DNA of 32,751 nt from assembly GCA_002373875.1 (NCBI GenBank), contig DFKQ01000057.1:8779-41529 (forward strand), read 5' to 3'. The notes below the pieces were generated by a model, which did not search any database, was not told where the DNA came from, and saw only the letters and a list, made by a program, of their open reading frames with translations. The stretch comes from Lachnospiraceae bacterium UBA3641 (GTDB lineage Bacteria; Bacillota; Clostridia; Lachnospirales; Lachnospiraceae). Position 1 is the stretch's first letter; each line of letters begins with the position of its first letter. A program made the translations under genes and the position numbers. Below, piece by piece: positions 26,728-32,751 of the stretch.

Positions 26728-29658
26728 TCAAAATCCGATCATCTTATATTCAGTGTCTTCCTGTTCCTCGTCCGGTATTCTTTCTTCCGTGACATTAATG
26801 TTTATGGTAAAGGTCCTCCCCGAGCCGTCAAGGGAGGTAAAGATGAATTTATATTTCCCCTTTTTTCCGGGTGTGAAGGAGCGTACCCCGCCGTCACCGT
26901 ATACAATATCATCAACCTTCGGACCGGTGACGGAGCTGATATAGTACCCGGATTCATTGGATGAATTATCATATCCTATCGGGTCATTTCCCTTCCTTGT
27001 GAAGGCATACGGCCCCATGAGGCCTGTCCTTGCCCCCTTGGGATGGACACAGCTTAGATCGGGCATTGCCGATAACCCGTAGCTTACTCCTACCCTGTAG
27101 GCGTTTCCTTCCTTATCCGCCCTGCTGCTTACGGAATTGACATAGGAACAGCCGCCTTTACTGTTTCTGTAGTAATACCCCATATAAATAACCCCTGCTT
27201 CCCTTGAAACGTCCACCTTGACCGTCTTGGTCGCGCTAAAACCGTTACACTCTGCCGTTACGGTAACGGGAAAGGAGGTTTTATTCTTGGGTGCCCTGAC
27301 TCTTCCGTTTTTTACATGCTCTCCGCTCCAGGTATATTTAACCTTACCCTCTGCCTTTTTACCGGCTGCATTAAGGGCCAGTGCCTTAAGTGGAAGCACC
27401 GAGCCCCGGGACATGGTGATCCTTCCCGGTACAGGTATGTTTTTATATGTAATGTTTACGTCTGTAAGGGGCGTCACACACTTTATCTTAAGGGAAGCCT
27501 TGTAGCCCGAACCATCGGTGGCATATGCCGTCAGGGTGGCTGTTCCGTTTTTTTTCGCGTAAACCTCCGCTATACTGCCATCCTCCGACTTATAATTGTG
27601 AAATACATTAAGCTCTCTCCCACCCGACTTAAAGCAGGCAGCTCCTTTTCCTGTAAGCACCAGGCGATAGGGACGGTCCGTATCACCGCCGGTCATATAT
27701 ATTTTGGCGGAGTTCATGCCCACTCCTTCTGTGGTTGACAAAGGCATACTCCCTGCGCTTAAGGCAAACCTTGATGATGGTGTCCTGCTGTCAATGACTG
27801 TGACCTTGATCGTATCTGTAAGAGAGGCGCACTTAACCGTCACGGTCGCTGTGTCTCCTGAAGCAGCCCTTTTATTCACAGTGAGTTGACCCTTTTTATT
27901 CACCGTGATCATCCCGCTCCCGCTGTTTACATAGTAGACGGGCCCGGTGTTCTTAATTGAAGTACAGACCGCAAGAGGCACGCTCTTTCCGGCCTTCACG
28001 CTGATCTCATCCCCGGCACCGAAGAAGAGATAGTCATCTTCCGAAACCGTCACCGGATCATCGCTAAGGCTTCCCTTTTCGCCCATGGCTACAGCCTTAT
28101 AAGCATTGACGCCGCCTGTGACCATGCGGGATCCGTTTATGTGGACCTCCTGAGGCGCCGACTCCCTGATGGCCTGTGTTATCTGCTTCACAGACAGGTC
28201 TCTGTGTACACTTTTTACAAGTGCCGCCACCCCCGACACCACCGGAGCAGCCATGGAGGTTCCGCTGAGCTTACCGTATGAGCATTCGTTAAGATATGTA
28301 TCCGTAAAGGAATTCTGCCTGCGCATATAGGCTTGGGAATCCACCACCATCGTGGACATGATATCCGAGCCGGGTGCCGCGAGCATTACTGAAGAACCAT
28401 AGTTGGAAAACGATGAGAGTGACCCGTCATCGGCATATGAGCCTACAGAGATAACTCCGTCATAGCATGCAGGATAGGCAGGTTCATCCGTGCTGTTGTT
28501 ACCGGCGGAAGCGACACAAACTATCCCCGCCTTTATGGCTTCCCGGATCTTCGCATTTATCACCTCGTTAAAATGGTTCCCGCTGAAGCTGAAATTAATA
28601 ACATCCGCTTTATTATCTATAGCCATCTGGATCGCAATGGCAATGTCGCTGTCCGCAAGCTTACCCTGAGAGGATGATGCCCGGATCGATATTATCCCGG
28701 CCCCCGGCGCAACACCTATACCTCCAATCGTATTGTCAAGGCCCGCTATTATCCCGGCAAGATGTGTGCCGTGACCGTTCTCATCTTCTCCCGTGTCATA
28801 TACAAGATCGGCATATTTTGGAACCTTTTTAAAGACACTGTCCTCTACATACAAGGCCGCCTCGCAGTTCAGATCGTTATTTGAGGTATCGATCCCGCTG
28901 TCTATGACCGCCACCCTTATTCCATTTCCGTCAGCTCCGAGAGCCCAGGCATCCTTCGTATTTATGGCCTTGTGAAACCACTGTCCCCTGGGAGCTATGT
29001 TGCTGGTGCCATACAACGGATCATCCTCCGGATAAACGTCAAGGTCGGACAGGTAGTTTGGGTACACCGGTACATCGGGTAACCCTGAAACATCGATATC
29101 CGCAATTTCCTCATACAAGTCCCCTGCCCTTTCATTTATTAGTCCGCTGCCATCCGCTCCCGCCGTATCTGACCTGATCTCTTCCTCGGCCATGAGGACA
29201 CGCTCCATATCCTCAGTAACTTCGGCAAGCGCCTCCTCTATCCCCCTGTCATTAAAGCTTATAACGGCCACACCCTCCGAAAAGCCGGTAAGCTCAGCAC
29301 CGTATTGGGATGCGACTCGCCCGGCTTCCTCAAGGGAGCCGGCTAAGAACATGGCACTGCCTTCAAGATAATCTTCATCGGATGATCTGTCTCTTATAAT
29401 ATCTAACTCTTCATTTAACGTCCTTGCCGTATTACGCTGATCCTTAGTAAGAAATACCGGTTCCCGGTCCACGTCGGAAATCTCATTTGCGGGTATGTCA
29501 TTTGCAGATATACTCTCCTCCACCGGTTCCTCTGCTGCCATGACTGTAAAGGGCGCACTGTCCCATCCTCCTGTTATCAGGGTCCCCGTCAGAAGGATCG
29601 CTGTAAGGAGCCTTAAGCGGCTTCTTTTTTTACGTTTTTTACCCTTTATATTTAGCAT
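26728..29658 (-). CDS. Secreted subtilisin-like (S8) serine protease with Ig-like domains
   Basis: 976 residues. A basic N-terminus (KGKKRKKRSRLRL) and hydrophobic core give a signal peptide ending near residue 41 (TVMA-A). Residues about 95-165 look like an I9-type propeptide. The S8 domain (about 220-525) has all catalytic residues: Asp253 (VAVIDSGID), His296 (NGHGTHLAG), oxyanion Asn387 (SAGNNS) and Ser468 (LSGTSMAAPVVSG). Two to three bacterial Ig-like domains (about 535-790) and a C-terminal region of about 180 residues follow. No anchor was seen. The start is the only option because an in-frame stop lies 14 codons upstream; its SD is weak. It heads the long operon, 32 bases ahead of the larger giant gene. 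Processing of the giants is a reasonable but untested idea. Confidence 0.95.
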   Translation of the reverse strand: MLNIKGKKRKKRSRLRLLTAILLTGTLITGGWDSAPFTVMAAEEPVEESISANDIPANEISDVDREPVFLTKDQRNTARTLNEELDIIRDRSSDEDYLEGSAMFLAGSLEEAGRVASQYGAELTGFSEGVAVISFNDRGIEEALAEVTEDMERVLMAEEEIRSDTAGADGSGLINERAGDLYEEIADIDVSGLPDVPVYPNYLSDLDVYPEDDPLYGTSNIAPRGQWFHKAINTKDAWALGADGNGIRVAVIDSGIDTSNNDLNCEAALYVEDSVFKKVPKYADLVYDTGEDENGHGTHLAGIIAGLDNTIGGIGVAPGAGIISIRASSSQGKLADSDIAIAIQMAIDNKADVINFSFSGNHFNEVINAKIREAIKAGIVCVASAGNNSTDEPAYPACYDGVISVGSYADDGSLSSFSNYGSSVMLAAPGSDIMSTMVVDSQAYMRRQNSFTDTYLNECSYGKLSGTSMAAPVVSGVAALVKSVHRDLSVKQITQAIRESAPQEVHINGSRMVTGGVNAYKAVAMGEKGSLSDDPVTVSEDDYLFFGAGDEISVKAGKSVPLAVCTSIKNTGPVYYVNSGSGMITVNKKGQLTVNKRAASGDTATVTVKCASLTDTIKVTVIDSRTPSSRFALSAGSMPLSTTEGVGMNSAKIYMTGGDTDRPYRLVLTGKGAACFKSGGRELNVFHNYKSEDGSIAEVYAKKNGTATLTAYATDGSGYKASLKIKCVTPLTDVNITYKNIPVPGRITMSRGSVLPLKALALNAAGKKAEGKVKYTWSGEHVKNGRVRAPKNKTSFPVTVTAECNGFSATKTVKVDVSREAGVIYMGYYYRNSKGGCSYVNSVSSRADKEGNAYRVGVSYGLSAMPDLSCVHPKGARTGLMGPYAFTRKGNDPIGYDNSSNESGYYISSVTGPKVDDIVYGDGGVRSFTPGKKGKYKFIFTSLDGSGRTFTININVTEERIPDEEQEDTEYKMIGF

Positions 29659-29702
29659 GATCTTTGGATTCTTCGCGTGAGCGTTCCCGTTATTTGCTTA
29701 AC

Positions 29703-29748
29703 AAAAAAACCTGTGTTCTATAGCAAAGTATACTATAAAAACACAGGT
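29703..29748 (-). terminator. Intrinsic terminator of bioY
   Basis: On the minus strand, stem ACCTGTGTT (plus 29740-29748) pairs with AACACAGGT (plus 29709-29717). The inner bases TATAG/CTATA extend the stem, and seven T residues follow. It lies about 40 bases past the bioY stop at 29787, as expected for a Rho-independent terminator, and separates bioY from the protease operon. Confidence 0.85.
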
Positions 29749-29756
29749 CTTAACAA
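29727..29756 (-). promoter_or_regulatory. Possible promoter of the protease/giant-protein operon
   Basis: Minus-strand TTGTTA (plus 29751-29756), an 18-base spacer, and TATACT (plus 29727-29732) form a plausible sigma-A promoter upstream of the protease gene. It overlaps the bioY terminator hairpin, so a start near 29720 would begin inside the terminator. It is the best hexamer pair I found in the 128-base gap, but the evidence is only sequence match. Confidence 0.35.
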
Positions 29757-29786
29757 CAAAAATCAGATACAGCGTGGCAAGCTGCT

Positions 29787-30341
29787 TTATGAAGCCGGAT
29801 TCAGCTGTAATGCCACCGATAATCTTGTTGAAACGAGCATTGCAAGTCCCAGCTTGACAAGATCGGGAATAATGAAGGGGATCACGCACCAGCCAAATGC
29901 CGTTCCCATATCGATGGCGCCGGTGTTCCTCGTATACACGATCATGAACCAGGCGGTACCGAAAGCGTAGCAGACGAACAGTCCTGCCACCATGGATATG
30001 ATCCGTACATACAGCTTCCTTCCAAACAGCTGCTCACACAGCTGATATATAAGGGCAATGAATATGAAGCCTATGATGTATCCGCCGGTAGTCCCTATAA
30101 GGGCTCCAATGCCACCCTTAAAGCCCGAAAAAACCGGAAGACCGACTGCCCCGAGCAGGATATATACAAGGATAGACAGGCATCCCTTCTTACCTCCCAG
30201 AAGTTCAACAACCGTGAAGACCGCAAAGGTCTGCAGGGTAAAGGGTACCACTAAAGGTATGGTTACCCAGGAACATACCGCTATGAGGGCTGCTCCTATA
30301 GCCATATAGATAAGGTCCAATGTTTTGTACTTGCCGTTCAT
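29787..30341 (-). CDS. bioY: BioY biotin transporter substrate-binding (S) component
   Basis: 184 residues, the standard BioY length. About six hydrophobic spans are visible. BioY hallmarks include VTIPLVVPFTLQTFAVF near residues 26-42, LLGAVGLPVFSGFKGG near 62-77, and TGGYIIGF. BioY binds biotin in the membrane and works alone or with an ECF energy module (AT/T components), which is not in this window. GGAGGAG sits about seven bases before the ATG. The gene has its own consensus promoter, a likely BirA operator and its own terminator, so it appears to be a single-gene, biotin-regulated unit. The identity is secure from family motifs. Confidence 0.95.
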   Translation of the reverse strand: MNGKYKTLDLIYMAIGAALIAVCSWVTIPLVVPFTLQTFAVFTVVELLGGKKGCLSILVYILLGAVGLPVFSGFKGGIGALIGTTGGYIIGFIFIALIYQLCEQLFGRKLYVRIISMVAGLFVCYAFGTAWFMIVYTRNTGAIDMGTAFGWCVIPFIIPDLVKLGLAMLVSTRLSVALQLNPAS

Positions 30342-30345
30342 CTTA

Positions 30346-30396
30346 ATACTCCTCCGGATTAAATCTTTTAAAAGTGATTATAATCCGGAGGAGTAT
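30346..30396. repeat. 16-bp perfect inverted repeat across bioY promoter and SD
   Basis: Arms atactcctccggatta (30346-30361) and taatccggaggagtat (30381-30396) are perfect complements with a 19-base loop that itself contains the palindrome cttttaaaag (30365-30374). The left arm carries the bioY Shine-Dalgarno sequence. The right arm lies in the -35/-10 spacer. A transcript starting at the bioY promoter (near 30370) would contain only the SD arm. A transcript from further upstream would contain both arms and hide the SD. It could also be a protein operator. Confidence 0.8.
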
Positions 30397-30405
30397 GATT
30401 GTCAA
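30377..30405 (-). promoter_or_regulatory. Consensus sigma-A promoter of bioY
   Basis: On the minus strand there is TTGACA (plus 30400-30405), exactly 17 bases, and TATAAT (plus 30377-30382): full matches to both consensus hexamers at optimal spacing. The start point should be near 30370, giving a leader of about 28 bases to the ATG at 30341. Confidence 0.88.
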
Positions 30406-30429
30406 CCTATTTATTATTTAGGTTTACAT
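30399..30429. promoter_or_regulatory. Candidate BirA (biotin repressor) operator
   Basis: Plus-strand TTGTCAACC (30399-30407), 13 bases, then GGTTTACAT (30421-30429). The two half-sites are near-inverted copies and resemble the TTGTnAACC...GGTTnACAA form of BirA boxes as I recall them. The left half overlaps the -35 hexamer of the bioY promoter, so bound BirA-biotinyl-AMP would block transcription. Consistent with biotin control of a biotin transporter. Identification is from recalled consensus only. Confidence 0.55.
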
Positions 30430-30475
30430 TTACAACCTCAAACAACTGAATCATAAACAACCCTCAAACCTTTGT

Positions 30476-30504
30476 AAAGACTGGATCCCCAGTCTTTTTA
30501 TTTT
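30476..30504 (+). terminator. Terminator-like hairpin (plus orientation)
   Basis: A perfect 9-bp stem aaagactgg / ccagtcttt with loop atcc (30476-30497) is followed on the plus strand by a T-rich run (tttatttt). On the minus strand only three T follow the stem, so it is weaker for stopping the HTH gene transcript coming from the right. It sits just left of the transposase remnant. Confidence 0.5.
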
Positions 30505-30506
30505 GT

Positions 30507-30623
30507 CAGATTCATCTCAATACTGATCTGATCAATGAAGAAGAAAAGTATGACGGCTTCTACGCTGTCTGTACTAACCTTGATGACATGGGGATCGACG
30601 AGATAATCAGGATCAACAGGAAT
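30507..30623 (+). pseudogene. IS1634/IS4-like transposase remnant
   Basis: A 39-codon plus-strand segment translates through NTDLINEEEKYDGFYAVCTN and LDDMGIDEIIRINRN. The block E-E-x-x-(F/Y)-D-G-F-Y-(A/G)-V-x-T-N-L followed by I-x-x-(I/V)-N-x-R is typical of IS1634-type (IS4 superfamily, DDE) transposases just before the catalytic Glu region. Both ends are missing: homology stops at about 30623, right at the 3' end of the HTH gene (stop 30626), and no start or terminal inverted repeats are seen. It is a relic of an insertion in the opposite orientation to the neighbouring genes. The 5' limit is approximate. Confidence 0.75.
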
Positions 30624-30625
30624 TC

Positions 30626-30850
30626 TCACTTCTTTACTCCCAGCAGGTAGTCCGTCGATACGTTAAACAGCGTGGCGATGGCAAGAAGCCTGGCATATGA
30701 TGGCTGTCTTACTCCTCTTTCATAGTCATTCACGGTCCTTGTTCCACCGCCTATCCTCTTAGCCATTTCACTCTGGGTAATCCCCAGCTTTCTTCTCTGT
30801 TCTCTTATTCTGTCACTTAATCCATCTACCATTATATCCTTCACTGCCAT
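30626..30850 (-). CDS. Small XRE-family HTH regulator
   Basis: 74 residues, essentially a single HTH_3/Cro-C1 domain: IREQRRKLGITQSEMAKRIG, TRTVNDYERGVRQPSY, then the family-typical FNVSTDYLLGVKK end. The start is supported by GAAGGAGG about four bases before the ATG. It has no partner domain and should bind DNA as a dimer, probably as a repressor. It is third in a row of related minus-strand XRE genes, separated from the second by a 51-base gap filled by an inverted repeat that may be its operator. The gene end abuts a transposase relic; the C-terminal STDYLLG motif shows the protein is intact. Confidence 0.9.
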   Translation of the reverse strand: MAVKDIMVDGLSDRIREQRRKLGITQSEMAKRIGGGTRTVNDYERGVRQPSYARLLAIATLFNVSTDYLLGVKK

Positions 30851-30872
30851 TTATCCTCCTTCTTTCATTTAT

Positions 30873-30910
30873 ACCCGATAACGAAATGGCTTGCCGTTTT
30901 GTTATCGGGT
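30873..30910. repeat. 18-bp inverted repeat between two XRE genes
   Basis: Arms acccgataac (30873-30882) and gttatcgggt (30901-30910) are perfect; the match extends inward to 30890/30893 with two non-Watson-Crick positions that are G-T type on the plus strand. The right arm overlaps the stop codon of the 105-residue XRE gene. No T-run follows on the minus strand, so it is not a standard terminator. Its position just upstream of the 74-residue XRE gene suggests an operator. Confidence 0.7.
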
Positions 30911-31219
30911 TGCGCCGGCCGACATAAACATGTTATACAGCTCTTCTATATGCCTTTTCTGCTTATCACCTATCCCGGACAGATCGATATACCTTTCCGG
31001 CTCATAGCCCAGAAGATAATCAGTGGAAGAATCAAGCTCCTGCGCCAGCTTTATCAGATTCGTATATGTAGGTGTCGCAAGCTCCACCTCATACAGGCTG
31101 ATGGATGACCTTCCGATACCCGTCTTCTTTGCAAGCTCATCCTGCTTAAGCCCCTTCTTCTCCCTGAGCTCCTTAAGCCTCTTTCCCAAACCTTCTACTT
31201 TATATTCCAGTGCGCTCAT
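30902..31219 (-). CDS. XRE-family HTH regulator (105 aa)
   Basis: 105 residues from the ATG at 31219, chosen because GGAGG lies nine bases upstream and it clears the preceding stop by 16 bases; an ATG at 31261 would overlap the previous gene and has no SD. One Cro/C1-type HTH spans residues about 10-66 (LKELREKKGLKQDELAKKTG, SSISLYEVELATPTY) and ends with SSTDYLLGYEPERY. A short helical tail (KQKRHIEELYNMFMSAG) could mediate dimerisation. It is the second of three adjacent related regulators. The target is unknown. Confidence 0.9.
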   Translation of the reverse strand: MSALEYKVEGLGKRLKELREKKGLKQDELAKKTGIGRSSISLYEVELATPTYTNLIKLAQELDSSTDYLLGYEPERYIDLSGIGDKQKRHIEELYNMFMSAGATR

Positions 31220-31235
31220 TTTCGTCTTCCTCCAC

Positions 31236-31823
31236 TTAACCCCGGCCAAAATCATCCACAAGGTTCCTTATCATATCTGCCTTATCATCCGGCAGGCAGC
31301 TGACATCCAGCTTCCTTCCCGATTCAATGCCAAACAGTCTCTCGGTTGTAACATTGAAATACCTTGCCATATCAAGAAGCGTTCCATACGATGGTGCCGA
31401 TATGTCATTTTCGTATTTCTGTATACTTGTCACTGACAGGGACAGCTCATCCGCCAGCTCCTGTCTTGACAGTCCCTTCTCTTCCCTAAGCTCTCTTATC
31501 TGATCCCCGATACCCATGAAGCGGCCGTTTAACTTCCGGGCTCTTTCATTACCGGTCTTGTCTGCCTTCGTTTCTGTCGGGGGCACATCATAGATCTCAT
31601 CCAGATGCTCATCTCCGAAGGAAAGAAGATAATCCGTGGACACATTAAGGATTCCGGCCATCTTAATAAGCATTGCGAAGGTCGGCATGATCTTATTCTT
31701 TTCATATGCGCTGACTGCCGCCTTGCTGGTATTTAGCGCATCTGCCAGCTCCTGCTGGCTTAATCCGTTATATATACGGACTTTTCTTAATTTTTTCCCT
31801 ATTCCTATATCTGCTGATTTCAT
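31236..31823 (-). CDS. Double-HTH XRE-family regulator
   Basis: 195 residues with two complete Cro/C1 HTH domains. The first is at about 7-68 (LRKVRIYNGLSQQELADALN, AAVSAYEKNKIMPTF, NVSTDYLLSFG). The second is at about 104-160 (IRELREEKGLSRQELADELS, TSIQKYENDISAPSY, NVTTERLFGI). They are joined by a charged linker of about 35 residues. The start at 31823 is supported by GGGAG seven bases upstream; an ATG at 31859 has no SD. Tandem HTH domains in one chain suggest a fusion after duplication, perhaps giving two operator contacts. The SD lies in the 3' arm of a hairpin, which may dampen translation. Target unknown. Confidence 0.88.
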   Translation of the reverse strand: MKSADIGIGKKLRKVRIYNGLSQQELADALNTSKAAVSAYEKNKIMPTFAMLIKMAGILNVSTDYLLSFGDEHLDEIYDVPPTETKADKTGNERARKLNGRFMGIGDQIRELREEKGLSRQELADELSLSVTSIQKYENDISAPSYGTLLDMARYFNVTTERLFGIESGRKLDVSCLPDDKADMIRNLVDDFGRG

Positions 31824-31827
31824 AGAA

Positions 31828-31877
31828 AAACTCCCGACATAAAGCATTAACAATTCCATACTTTACATCAGGAGTTT
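31828..31877 (-). terminator. Hairpin/terminator overlapping the SD of the double-HTH gene
   Basis: Arms 31828-31844 and 31861-31877 pair over 17 positions with a 16-base loop. Fourteen pairs are Watson-Crick, and the other three are G-U pairs only in minus-strand RNA (they are C-A type on the plus strand). In the minus-strand transcript the stem is followed by TTTTTCT, like an intrinsic terminator, about 40 bases after the nuclease stop at 31919. The 3' arm also contains the GGGAG Shine-Dalgarno sequence of the next gene. It may therefore end nuclease transcripts, hide the SD, or both. Confidence 0.65.
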
Positions 31878-31918
31878 ATTCTCTTACTTCTTATTCTATT
31901 TGCCTGTTTGGACTTTAC

Positions 31919-32751
31919 CTATTCCGTCGGGGTCAGCATGCTCTTCTCTACCTTTTCGACCTGCTCTTTCGAATATCCGCAGAAGTCCACTATCTCATCA
32001 ACCGTCTTACCACGCCTGAGCATATCCGAGATCCTCTCATTATCCCGAATATCACCACCTTCTTTTATTCCTTCTTTTATTCCTTCTTTTATGCCTTCTT
32101 CTCTTTCTTCACCCAGCAAGACACGTTCTCTAAGGTATTCCGAACGCCATTGCTCATTGTTTCTTGCCTTGGTTACTGCCTTATCAATCTTCTTGGTAAG
32201 CTCGTTTCCGGCATTCCCGGTTTCCACATATTCATAAAACATTCTGATATCCTCCGTTACTTCTTCACCTTTATAACAACAGTTGAAGAATATCTTACAG
32301 GTTCCATCCCCCAATGTCAGTTTCAGTTCCTCATCGCATCTTTCCCTGAAGGTATATTTGTCTAATCCCTCCCCAAAGGGATCGAAAGTACATATAAAGA
32401 TCACATAACTATCAGGTAATCTGCTGAAGGAATTCGTCTTATTAAGGTAGTCGGTATCTATCGAGCTCTGATAGAACCTGCTCCTCTTCGGTAACTGAAG
32501 AGCCTCTACCGATTTATGGTTAAGATTCTGCATTTCGGTATCATACACTGTTCCCGAATGTTCTTCATTGTATACGTCCAGGCGAATAGGCTTTCCACCC
32601 TCCACATATCGTATCTCCTTCTCGATCTGACCCTCAGTAAGCTCCCCAACAGGCCGCCTCAGCAGACACTGGAGCACCTCCCTGCACAGGCTCCGGTCAT
32701 CCATGACCTTGCAGAACATAAAATTGTCACTGTACCTCAGTTCCTCATAGC
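31919..32751 (-). CDS. Rpn/PD-(D/E)XK nuclease family protein, N-terminus outside window
   Basis: An ATG at 32719 exists, but the frame continues open to the window edge (Y-E-E-L-R-Y-S-D-N-F before MFCKVMDDRSLC), and this matches the normal N-terminus of the family (x-(T/S)-D-D-x-F-M-F-x-x-V-M), so the true start is beyond 32751. Catalytic-type residues are seen in RLDVY and YDTEMQN (D...E-x-Q). Then come QLPKRSRFYQSSID, typical of Rpn/PDDEXK_2 proteins, and a C-terminal region with GIKE repeats and a short helical end (TVDEIVDFCGYSKEQVEKV). These proteins are related to recombination-promoting nucleases and are often annotated as transposases; the cellular role is uncertain. Confidence 0.88.
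   Translation of the reverse strand, partial: YEELRYSDNFMFCKVMDDRSLCREVLQCLLRRPVGELTEGQIEKEIRYVEGGKPIRLDVYNEEHSGTVYDTEMQNLNHKSVEALQLPKRSRFYQSSIDTDYLNKTNSFSRLPDSYVIFICTFDPFGEGLDKYTFRERCDEELKLTLGDGTCKIFFNCCYKGEEVTEDIRMFYEYVETGNAGNELTKKIDKAVTKARNNEQWRSEYLRERVLLGEEREEGIKEGIKEGIKEGGDIRDNERISDMLRRGKTVDEIVDFCGYSKEQVEKVEKSMLTPTE
32058..32100. repeat. 12-bp tandem repeat inside the Rpn-family gene
   Basis: The unit ccttcttttatt occurs about 3.5 times in tandem and encodes three GIKE repeats followed by a fourth, imperfect unit. A 12-base unit keeps the frame, so slippage would change the length of the charged helix without breaking the gene. Confidence 0.85.

Noticed and set aside
26696..26731. TTG start at 26731 for the larger giant
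   Set aside because: The rare start overlaps the protease stop; the ATG at 26695 has GGGAGG and begins the signal peptide.
30476..30504. The hairpin as a confident terminator for the XRE cluster
   Set aside because: The T-run is on the plus-strand side; for minus-strand transcripts only three T follow the stem, so the direction does not fit well.
32700..32719. ATG at 32719 as the start of the Rpn-family gene
   Set aside because: The upstream in-frame codons continue the family N-terminus to the window edge, so the start is outside.

Overview
The window looks like a chromosomal segment of an anaerobic Firmicute, most likely a Lachnospiraceae-type Clostridium relative (Butyrivibrio/Roseburia-like). 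This rests on strong GGAGG ribosome sites, the gene families present (Tex, BioY, CobT, ABCG-like exporter, BspA-type leucine-rich repeats, small XRE regulators, Rpn-type nuclease) and Gram-positive signal peptides. The genus is inference. Every intact gene is on the minus strand; the only plus-strand coding sequence consists of two gene remnants. No tRNA, rRNA, CRISPR array or complete insertion sequence was seen.

Right end (32751 down to 30626): an Rpn/PD-(D/E)XK nuclease gene whose start lies outside the window, then three small XRE helix-turn-helix genes. The first of these carries two HTH domains. A wobble-paired hairpin and an 18-bp inverted repeat lie between them. Next come a transposase remnant (30507-30623, plus strand) and bioY. 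bioY has a consensus promoter, a probable BirA operator, a 16-bp inverted repeat that includes its Shine-Dalgarno sequence, and a clear intrinsic terminator.

Centre (29658 down to 3490): seven tightly packed genes that could be one transcript of about 26 kb. In order they are a secreted subtilisin-like protease with Ig-like domains, a 3541-residue secreted protein, a 2676-residue secreted protein with C-terminal BspA-like repeats, cobT, an ABCG-like ATPase with an N-terminal membrane region, its permease, and a membrane DUF218/YdcF-like protein. The two giants have similar signal peptides and a similar domain order (a matching core module, a propeller-like region, CARDB-like Ig domains), so they look like a divergent pair. 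They have no LPXTG sorting signal or other anchor I can recognise. The protease, the giants and the ABC exporter make the best candidate for an undescribed cell-surface system. The presence of cobT within it is unexplained.

Left end (3479 down to 1): a decayed ABC-transporter ATPase fragment on the plus strand, then tex with its own likely promoter. tex overlaps the start of an FAD-dependent oxidoreductase gene that runs off the left edge.
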